A stretch of 64,000 nt of DNA. Origin: Branchiostoma floridae (taxonomy: Eukaryota > Chordata > Leptocardii > Amphioxiformes > Branchiostomatidae). Both the position numbers and the translations under genes were made by a program. The stretch is from assembly GCF_000003815.2 (NCBI RefSeq), contig NC_049983.1, forward strand, positions 3,542,706 through 3,606,705, in the 5' to 3' direction. Within the stretch, counting starts at the first letter, position 1. Each line of letters starts with the position of its first letter. Under the pieces are notes generated by a model, which did not search any database, was not told where the DNA came from, and saw only the letters and a program-made list of their open reading frames with translations. Positions 56,320-64,000 of this stretch are shown in pieces.

Positions 56320-58225
56320 CGCCTAATCTCCAAGCAGAACTTGGCTCGCGGGGAACGTTTTTTTACTGTTTTCCGGTCACTACTACCCCCGCAACCCAAC
56401 GTATGTCTGGGAAATAAATAAGCAATACGGTTTACATTTTGCATAAAAACTTTTTTGTACAAAAATCGATTTCAGCCTCCTTCGTGTGAGCAATGACGTT
56501 TTATCACGAAAAAAACTCCTTGGTGTGAGAAAGAAGGAAGCATAACATCATTGTATGGACTTGAATGTCGAGTGCTGGGACATTTGCATACCTGACACAT
56601 ACTACTAAATACCCTTTGTTTGAACGAACAATAGACCTCTGTCGTCGCGAGCCCAAGCCGGGAAATACTGGCCTCCGTCGCAGACTTGTGACAAGCGGGG
56701 TTGGCTTCTATCTTACTTACAGGGTTCGCTTTTTATCTTATGGGGGAGGGCTTATGACGGAAAAGGAAGTTTGGAAAGACCCTTCCTCAGCCGAAACTCC
56801 CTTTCCCGGCAAATCATGAATCACCCCCCCCCCCCCCCCATCAGACCCGTGCTATTCTCTACCGGTCTGGACCTCCACGGGGCCGTGCAAATACTAAGGA
56901 TAGGATGACTATTTGACCGGTAGAACGAGTCTACGACAAGATATGGCCCTTCTGCACTAAATTACTACCAGAATTGTGACAAATAACCGAAGTTGTAATA
57001 CTAACAGTGCGAAATTTTCCACCCGGTGTCTTATGAGTCTTTTTTTATGGTACAATTACAAATACACATTTATGGCTCAACAAAACAAGACAAATCATAC
57101 AAATGGACATACTACAGACTTTAATGAAATTGATTACAAAACAAGTAATTAAAAAGTACAACTTATACAGTACTACCATGTGTTATAACTGCAGATACGG
57201 TTTACATGCGTAGAAGTCGTGATTCCTCTCTAAGATTACACGTACTAGTTTGCTGTATAATGAATAACGTCAAGAAATGTTCGTATAACTGATCGATTTT
57301 CTGTAGATGGATGTGAGGTGTCGGAGTTGACCGCCATTAGGTATCAATTCTCTTGCAATTGAATGTTGTCGACATCGCAGAAACCATGTCGTTGTGTCCA
57401 TAGTAGAGCTGACGGGCTTCTAATCACCGGTGTGCAGATGACCGCACCTCGGATAAAAGGAAAATTGTCAGCAGTAAGATGAACATGGAATAAGTGCATG
57501 ATCACAAACACACGATGAAACTATATACGGAATGTGAGTTTAACTACAAAAACAGGTCAAGCATGATTCAATACATCCGTTCTGTTAAACCAAGTCCTTG
57601 GTTAAACCCAAAATGAAACGTCAATGCGTCTATCGTAAAAGGATAAATAGGGACATGAAATAATGGGAGCCTGGAATTATTGGTGAACACAAGGACATAA
57701 GAGGGAAGCTAATATATCTATACATACATACTACAAAAACAGGTCAAGCATGATTCAATACATCCATTCTGTTAAACCCAAAATGAAACGTCAATGCGTC
57801 TATCGTGAAAGGATAAATAGGGACATGAAATAATGGGAGCCTGGAATTATTGGTGAACACAAGGACATAAGAAGGAAGCTAATATATCTATACATACATA
57901 GATATAAGAAACCAAAGAACTTAGACATCATTGAAATTTCAAACCAAGAGAATTTTTTTCTAACTCACTTAACAGACACACGCTATCTAATCTGCATATA
58001 AAGGGGGAAGTGTAAACAACGCATCTAAATAGCCGACAAGACAATTAATGCTATGACCACATAGCTATCCTATACAATCATTTAGAATACAGATATTCAG
58101 TCGGTAAGCTTTTAGAATGGGAAAATCAAGACCATAAGACTGAAAGTTTAAACAAAATAACTTTCCATTCATCATGAACGCAAGTTAAAGACGTAATGAA
58201 GCCATGTCACGAAAAGGTTGATGGA
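56320..58225. other. CACTA left interior without a gene
   Basis: Non-coding sequence downstream of the transposase stop, including MITE fragments and a direct duplication at 57542-57900. Confidence 0.6.
57542..57900 (+). repeat. About 180-bp direct duplication inside CACTA
   Basis: CTACAAAAACAGGTCAAGCA ... CTAATATATCTATACATACA occurs twice in tandem. The second copy lacks an 18-base AGTCCTTGGTTAAACC-type stretch. Near-identity suggests a recent duplication. Confidence 0.9.
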
Positions 58226-60508
58226 TCAGTCCGCTACAGCACACAGCGGCACTATTACAGAAACTCTCTCTTTCATGCGATCAAACTGTACGGCCGCTGT
58301 GGTAGCAACACATCTACCCGCAATACGCTCCACTGGTATGAAGGAAGCGGGGGACTCAGGCTCAAAATCTAAACCCCACACCTGGACCGGACTTCCGCGA
58401 CCATAGAACCACCTTTCGGGGTGGTGTTCATACCAAGTTACCCTGGCCACTGCGTGCGAACACCTTCGCCCGTTCCCTAACAGGATGTGGACCAGGATAA
58501 CTTCCCTCAAGACAGCAGGGCGTTCTTCTGCATGTGAGTCAATAGTCGGTTGGTCCGATCCAGGGTTATTGCAACACCATCTTGCATGTACACATGCAGA
58601 CCTTTCAGACCTACACGAGTCTACAGACAAGGTCACGCCATTACATCTAACTCTGGTACAGGACATGGCAAACAGATCTAGCCGTGAAATAGCTACCCCT
58701 GGGTACATCGCTCGGTACATAGTTAACAACATAGAGCGGACAGCCTCACTGATAACTACCTTACGAAAAGGAGACAATGGCTCCACAACAGAACTGTTAT
58801 CTAGCACCACAACATCTGCCATCAAGGGAAGGGCATGTCCAACTGACGTACTAGATAGCTTCCCGTCCGTAAGAACGCTCTTAAAGGCGTCTCCATACCC
58901 GCCGGGCCAGGACATCATACTAAGCTGCTTGGACTGCTGAAACTTCCTCATGATTTGAACCTCGATATTCCTGTTGTTATGCTGATACTTGCCCAACATT
59001 CCATAATACCTTTCGAATGAAAAACACCAAAAAGCGTACACAGGCCCGTAGTCTTCAATACACTCCTTCAAATGCAAGTGCAGATGCATGTTTGGTGTGC
59101 AGTATTGTGGCCCACAGAACTCCTCAAACATAGCTAAAAACCTTTGCAGATGATGGTCCGCCTTCCTTAAGTTATCGTAAGAGATTGCCCGAGAACATAA
59201 CAAACGACAAGCCTGTACAAACTCATACCACATATCATACTGACGGCTATCTATCAGTCCTTTCAAACAGAACAAAGAATAGATACAAGTCCAGTTCTTC
59301 CACTGATCAGCAGTGAAGCCGCTAAATCCCGACGCTATTTTCCTAGGAATTCTGCCTACGTCATGAGGAACTTTCATACTGTCGATCCTACTTTGAATGA
59401 CATCGAAAGCTTTCTTGTTCAGCACACCCAATTCCATCCAGACCTTGAAGACATGTTTGGAAGTACCAAGCAGAAGATTGTGCATCGGGTCCACGACCAC
59501 GTATTTTACGGCGTTCCAATAAGAAAGACGGAAAAGTTCCGACCACCTTGCTCCATACTGACCCTCAACCCTTTTCCTATCTGCCTTTGTCTTAGCTCTT
59601 CTGGCCATCTTAGCAAACCGGACGTGTTCAGAAGAATCGCGAGGGGGCCATAATGTCCTGTCAAATCCTGAATAATCAGCCTTCGTGCGAAACCGTGACC
59701 TCGTAAAGGTCCTCAGACATTTACTACACCCTCTCAAAGCCCCATGACCAACGAAACCTCCACACTTACGGGCAGCCGGGATGTCAGAGGACAGACAGAT
59801 AAGGGCAGCTCGATACAGTTGGGCCTCGAGAATGGAGTTATCTGACAAGAGAACACCTTTCCACAGATCCTGTAATTCTTCCACTAGAGGCTCCAAGAAG
59901 GAATTTATGTCTATCTTAGGCTCCTTTGGACCAGGGATCAAGCCAACAACAATCATGTTCTCCTCTTTGAATCTCTCCTCACGGGGCAGGTTCAACACCA
60001 CAAGATACAAGACCCCTACCGAATACTCACTATGCTTGTAGGGCTGGTACCAATCACAGTTAAGCATCAGGGCTAAGTTATTGGGTTCTGCCAGGAAGGG
60101 TGATTCATTTACATACTGAAACTCTCTCCACACCTGCCCATCATACACATCCATCATTTCAGTGTCGGGGACATTTCTATCTCTCCAATGTTCGCACTTA
60201 TCGTTAAAACCAGGCCTACTTACAAGGTCTTGAAGCGATTCTTTTACACTCTTATAACAATACGTGCTCTTTGGATACAGATATTCGTCACCCTTTACAG
60301 ACTTTACTTTTCTCATCAAAACAGTACCACATTTACGACGCAACTCAGACCGCCTATGAGGATGGCTATAGAATGGGACAAACTCGCACTTCCTAGACAC
60401 CTTGCGACCATTCGCCTTGGTGTAGAATGCCTCTTCCATAGTATACCTAGTCTTACACTTGGGGCATACCACAAACTTAACGAAATCATTTCGGTCAAGT
60501 CGTATGGT
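58226..60508 (-). CDS. CACTA transposase (Tnp2-type)
   Basis: About 760 codons are open on the minus strand. The order fits Tnp2/Transposase_21 proteins: a CPKC zinc-knuckle start (FVKFVVCPKCKTRY), a middle zone, the domain core with NCDWYQPYKHSEYSVGVLYL (catalytic Asp), VVGLIPGPKEPKIDINSFLE, a Cys/His stretch (RKCGGFVGHGALRGCSKC), VVDPMHNLLLGTSKHVFKVW with a second conserved Asp, and a C-terminal domain containing YCTPNMHLHLHL. The enzyme would bind the CACTA ends and cut and paste the element. Stop-free length suggests recent activity. No ATG precedes the CPKC motif in this frame; TAA stops it at 60509-60511. The preceding codons appear in another frame (LYVRRKPYDLTE), so either a 1-base deletion near 60495 or an undetected intron affects the N-terminus. 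Confidence 0.88.
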   Translation of the reverse strand, partial: TIRLDRNDFVKFVVCPKCKTRYTMEEAFYTKANGRKVSRKCEFVPFYSHPHRRSELRRKCGTVLMRKVKSVKGDEYLYPKSTYCYKSVKESLQDLVSRPGFNDKCEHWRDRNVPDTEMMDVYDGQVWREFQYVNESPFLAEPNNLALMLNCDWYQPYKHSEYSVGVLYLVVLNLPREERFKEENMIVVGLIPGPKEPKIDINSFLEPLVEELQDLWKGVLLSDNSILEAQLYRAALICLSSDIPAARKCGGFVGHGALRGCSKCLRTFTRSRFRTKADYSGFDRTLWPPRDSSEHVRFAKMARRAKTKADRKRVEGQYGARWSELFRLSYWNAVKYVVVDPMHNLLLGTSKHVFKVWMELGVLNKKAFDVIQSRIDSMKVPHDVGRIPRKIASGFSGFTADQWKNWTCIYSLFCLKGLIDSRQYDMWYEFVQACRLLCSRAISYDNLRKADHHLQRFLAMFEEFCGPQYCTPNMHLHLHLKECIEDYGPVYAFWCFSFERYYGMLGKYQHNNRNIEVQIMRKFQQSKQLSMMSWPGGYGDAFKSVLTDGKLSSTSVGHALPLMADVVVLDNSSVVEPLSPFRKVVISEAVRSMLLTMYRAMYPGVAISRLDLFAMSCTRVRCNGVTLSVDSCRSERSACVHARWCCNNPGSDQPTIDSHAEERPAVLREVILVHILLGNGRRCSHAVARVTWYEHHPERWFYGRGSPVQVWGLDFEPESPASFIPVERIAGRCVATTAAVQFDRMKERVSVIVPLCAVAD

Positions 60509-60834
60509 TTACGTCTCACGTACAGTCCTATCCTTAGCCGTATCTACAATGTCTTGAGTGTGTGTGAAGTGTGTGTTTATAACCCCTCTTTACAGAATTT
60601 TTTTTCGTTCACATTAAAAAGGCTTGCTGAAACACCGCAAACTGTATTGTTTTGCGAAGATTTAAGCGTCTGTTTTCTCTTTGTTTGTTTAGTAGGGATA
60701 GTTCACACATTTGCCCAACCCGGCAAACAAAACAGACGCATGTAACAAGGTCTACTTTCAATGCAAATGATGTTCACAATACACACATACCATTGACCAT
60801 ATGCTAACACAATTGCAATTATTTTTCTTTTCAG

Positions 60835-62480
60835 GAGATGGTGAGACGTTTGCACAACTCAAATGAAGATGACAAGAAGTATGAGGGGAAGGAAGGGTAA
60901 GTTAAAACAATTATATCATACAGTGTATATGCATACTAGTATATGTCTTGTCCAAACTAGATGGTCAACATGCACGTACGACAGACAACTTTGGACAAAG
61001 GAAAATAATAATTGATGATTGTGTATCTGTTTATGTAACGCAGAAAAAATCATCGATACAAAAAAAACTTCAGAAAATGTAACAGTTTTAATCGCTTTTT
61101 TCAGACTCAACTCACCCCACAATTTAGCAGTGACGACCTTTCTTGTGAAAGAAATTGCTGCCATCGGCGAGCATCCGTCAGACATGATCCGAGGTGAGTA
61201 ACTGTGCTTCAAGTTCAAGCTGTCCCTTTTGCAAATTTAAATGTTCTACACATAGGTTATACTCTCTATGTAACTTCTGTGTGGCATTTTTATGTTTTTT
61301 CCACGATGATTCCCAAACTATTGGTATATGTGATGTTTGAAAATCGACAATTATGGTAACTTAGAATTACATTTAATACAGTTGGGTTTATACAAGCTAA
61401 ACATTTTATACCCTTTTTTCCAGCCGCGTGTGTTGGTTACTACGAGACCATTCGTCGGAACTACACACTCAGCCTGCCAGAAAACAAAGAAAAGAAGGAA
61501 AAAGAAAAGAAAGAGAAGCGCCTTCGGTCCCGGAGAAAGAGGGTGAGTCTACCACACAAACGTGTTTGTCTGCCTACAAAGGACCAATCCATTGACACCT
61601 TGACATTGTTTTTAGAAGAGAGGAACATGTTTTGTTTGATTAGTTTTTCAAATTTGTGCTTGCATGCGAAATAATGCCAAATCATGCACAAACGAGAACA
61701 AGTTGACCTCATAAACCCGCCTTTACTTCATGATCTAGACGAAATCGTCCCTGTCAATTTTTATCTTTCAGCAAAACATATTGAATCTATTAAAATATAA
61801 TATTGTATAGTCCGATTTAGTCGTTTAGCTGTAATGATAGTTTAAACTAATAATGATTTCTTTTTACGTCACATATGCTTTCTAAATTCCTTGGATGCGC
61901 TGACGTATTTCCACTTTTCTATGTTTTACACTAGTTGCTGGACGTGAGAAGCGAAGTCGTCCAGACTGAGGAAGAGGAGGGGATCTGGGCAGGAGTAACC
62001 CAGGAACTCATGTCGGACGAGGAGGATAGCAGTTCGAACGGGATGGCCGTGTGGCTGGTGAAGCCCCCTGTCTTCAGAAGCCAACAGCTTTCCGACCTTT
62101 GCAGCGCACTGCAGACCAGGCTGGAGGCTGACCCCAAGTACCTGGCCGCCAACCGCAAACCGAGACTGAGGGTGGAAGGCACACAGAGTGACAGGGACCT
62201 CCCTCGAGTCTACGACCCCGACCGGGCCGCTGTGCACTTCACCCCCGGAAGCGCTCCCCGCCCAGCAGTCCGGCCCTGTCTGACAACCATCTCCGCCAAC
62301 AACAACAACCGGTCCTCAACCTCCAACCGCACCCCGCCGCCCCGCCGACCGACAGGAAGAAGCTTAGCCTTCCAGAGCGAAGACTCTCCTTCACGGGCTC
62401 TTGAAGGATACAATGTAGCTAGCTTTGTTGATGAAGATTTTCTTTCGGACATGGATGACAATTCGTTGACCCCATTGTAG
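60835..62480 (+). CDS. CACTA accessory protein, four exons
   Basis: Exons 60835-60896, 61105-61193, 61424-61542 and 61935-62480 join without frame breaks, with consensus borders (TTTTCAG, TTTTTTCAG, TTTTCCAG, ACACTAG; donors GTAAGT, GTGAGT, GTGAGT). From ATG 60838 this gives about 270 residues; earlier exons may exist. Features: ACVGYYETIRRNYTL, a highly basic Lys/Glu/Arg helix (KEKKEKRLRSRRKRLLDVRS), then TQELMSDEEDS, AVWLVKPPVFRSQQLSDLCS and a Pro/Ser/Arg-rich tail ending in acidic DEDFLSDMDD. From family knowledge, animal EnSpm elements encode a second basic protein with an ELMSDEE box; its exact role is not established. The basic helix suggests DNA or RNA binding. Confidence 0.75.
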
Positions 62481-63084
62481 TTTAACGTGGCCAGCATGAC
62501 TTGTTTTTTTAGCTTACCCTTTGTATCCTTTTAATTACTTAACAACTTCTACTTATTTCGAAATTTATCTTTCAACATTTGTACAGTAGTAAAGAAAACA
62601 TTACTTGTACAGTGCAAAGTTAGTCTGTATGTTAATCGTTTGCCTTGTATATCCATCGTATTCTAGTGTCCTTTCTTGCTATGTGTTACTGTTAGGACGA
62701 TAGTTAAACATGTAGGCGCCATTTACGTTTTGCTTGTACGGAAGACTATTTACACTTTGAGTTTATTCCAGGGTAATTCCATTCCCGAGTGTACGCTACG
62801 ACATTCAATTGACGATTTCTATGTTAACTTTAGAGCTATCCTCTTTATTGAGTTTAAGCAAGAACGTTACAACATCCTTGGGTTAAGTAAGGGCAAATAT
62901 GTTATGTTAAGGTAATCTGTTTTTTTCTTTAGCACATAGTTACAGCCAGTATTGATTTTCCGTTTCAGTGGTACTGTAATTTTCGTGGATTTGTAAATGG
63001 CGATTCTATACGGTACGAATAAAATGTTAAATGTAAGAAGTAAACCACGTCTCTTCATGAATGAAATGTGCTGCTTATTCTATC

Positions 63085-63089
63085 TATCT

Positions 63090-63120
<31 letters not shown>

Positions 63121-63133
63121 TATATATATATAT
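63085..63133 (+). repeat. (TATCTA)n/(TA)n microsatellite
   Basis: Hexamer TATCTA/ATATCT units grade into a TA run, inside the right arm of the CACTA element. Confidence 0.9.
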
Positions 63134-63604
63134 GCCTCATTAGTAAGATACAGAAGGGTATAAAGTAGAAGCTGGGATTCCAGAGGCAGGGAAGAGCGTA
63201 TGGAGGTGGATATGGAATGCAGTGAGGGGGGGGGGCGAGGGGTGGGGGGCGGTTAGTCAGCGCTGTACCGCGCACGCGCACTACGTACGGCAGGAACCGT
63301 GGGGATAATTGGATAATTAGGTGATAATTACGCTAAATTATGCATATTTTCAGCGCTACACGGAGCGACACACGGTGTGTTTCCTGCCGAGTACATTCAT
63401 TTCAAGGGCATCTGTAAGGGTATTTCATGCCCTTTACACGTCCTGTACACAACATTGGTTCGTTTCCGCGTGTTTCTAGGGCATGTAAAGGACTGGACAC
63501 AGAACGCGGGCAGGACTGAAACGCCTGTTTTTTAAAGGAAATGCAATATTTCCGGGGATGTGTAGGGCAATTTCCGACCTGGAAACAAGGCTTTTCATGT
63601 AGTG

Positions 63605-64000
63605 AAACAAGAAGATACTCTATGTCATGTCACCTTTTTATCATAATAAACTGTATGCAGGCCACACCAGTTTTTCCCTCTTCACTATTTTTCTGATAAA
63701 CCTCTGGCCTTAATGTTACATCAAAATTATTATCATGTGCTTAAAATTTATTGTCTTCATTTGCATTCAATTTTTTTTTCATGTACAGTCTTAGAAAAGT
63801 TTGTGCTGAAAATTTTGATGTTTTCATATTAACGTTATTCATAATATCAGATGATTTTCACAGTGGAATTATTTCACAGGAAATCTGTTTTTTCCCATTT
63901 ACTCCATTGTTTTTCTGGGACGAATTTGGAAAGTGACCTTATCATATTTCGACATTGTTTGGCTCAATACTGATCAGGAAAGCACCCAACACAATGCCCC
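63605..64000. other. Flank beyond CACTA, nothing recognised
   Basis: AT-rich host sequence without supported exons. Confidence 0.4.

Larger units (their letters stand above)
56112..63604. mobile_element. CACTA/EnSpm transposon, both ends present
   Basis: The left end CACTACACGAAAGCTCTTAT and the inverted right end CACTACATGAAAAGCCTTGT are flanked by AAA on both sides (56109-56111, 63605-63607), the 3-bp duplication typical of CACTA elements. Length 7,493 bp. It holds a Tnp2 transposase (minus) and a spliced accessory gene (plus) transcribed away from each other. Subterminal regions carry repeated words such as AAGGGCATGAAATACCC. Smaller older pieces (a CCAAGCAGA fragment at 56325-56400, a C-run at 56823-56840) lie in its left arm. 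Confidence 0.88.

Overview
The window looks like genomic DNA of an invertebrate chordate, most probably amphioxus (Branchiostoma). Genes have GT-AG introns. There is a single-exon LRR-Ig membrane receptor of the kind expanded in cephalochordates. The spaces between genes are packed with short inverted-repeat elements, LINE fragments, a DIRS-like retroelement and an animal CACTA transposon. The species call is inference from content; no conserved marker gene settles it. Two runs of N (26476-26623, 44701-44800) are assembly gaps.

Layout. 1-5.1 kb: a MITE, then the LRR-Ig receptor gene (2057-4981, +) with a 290-residue cytoplasmic tail carrying eight I/V/T-Y-x-N motifs. 5.1-13 kb: MITEs, a nested foldback/TA-target element (6.9-9.4 kb), a lone CACTA end (about 10.46 kb) and two tandem-repeat arrays. 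13-17.6 kb: a large foldback element split by a 5'-truncated LINE. 17.6-21.8 kb: a decayed DIRS-order retrotransposon (gag, RT-RNase H, tyrosine recombinase). 22.3-23.7 kb: a second LINE fragment. 23.8-28.1 kb: a tandemly duplicated MITE family with paired octamer motifs, another foldback and a dispersed repeat. 28.9 kb: a Penelope-like GIY-YIG fragment. 30.2-32.4 kb: the last three exons of a GT-B glycosyltransferase gene. 32.7-34.2 kb: a hAT-type MITE with a G/C-rich foldback inside it. 35-47 kb: mostly non-coding DNA with microsatellites, minisatellites and small palindromes, plus one possible Cys-rich exon on the minus strand. 47.2-52.2 kb: unrecognised exons on both strands, interrupted by a mariner relic and a hAT MITE. 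52.6-56.1 kb: a possible small-protein gene whose intron is a 184-bp satellite array. 56.1-63.6 kb: a nearly complete CACTA/EnSpm transposon with both ends, a 3-bp target duplication, a Tnp2 transposase (minus) and a spliced accessory gene (plus).

How the parts fit. The host genes (receptor, glycosyltransferase, orphan exons) show no shared pathway. Much of the window is transposon sequence, and several insertions can be ordered in time because one element interrupts another. The CACTA element is the most complete mobile unit: its two genes diverge from a roughly 0.3-kb centre and together would supply the transposase and the accessory protein. The best candidates for new biology are the receptor tail, the two-gene CACTA element, and the orphan exons at 47-52 kb.
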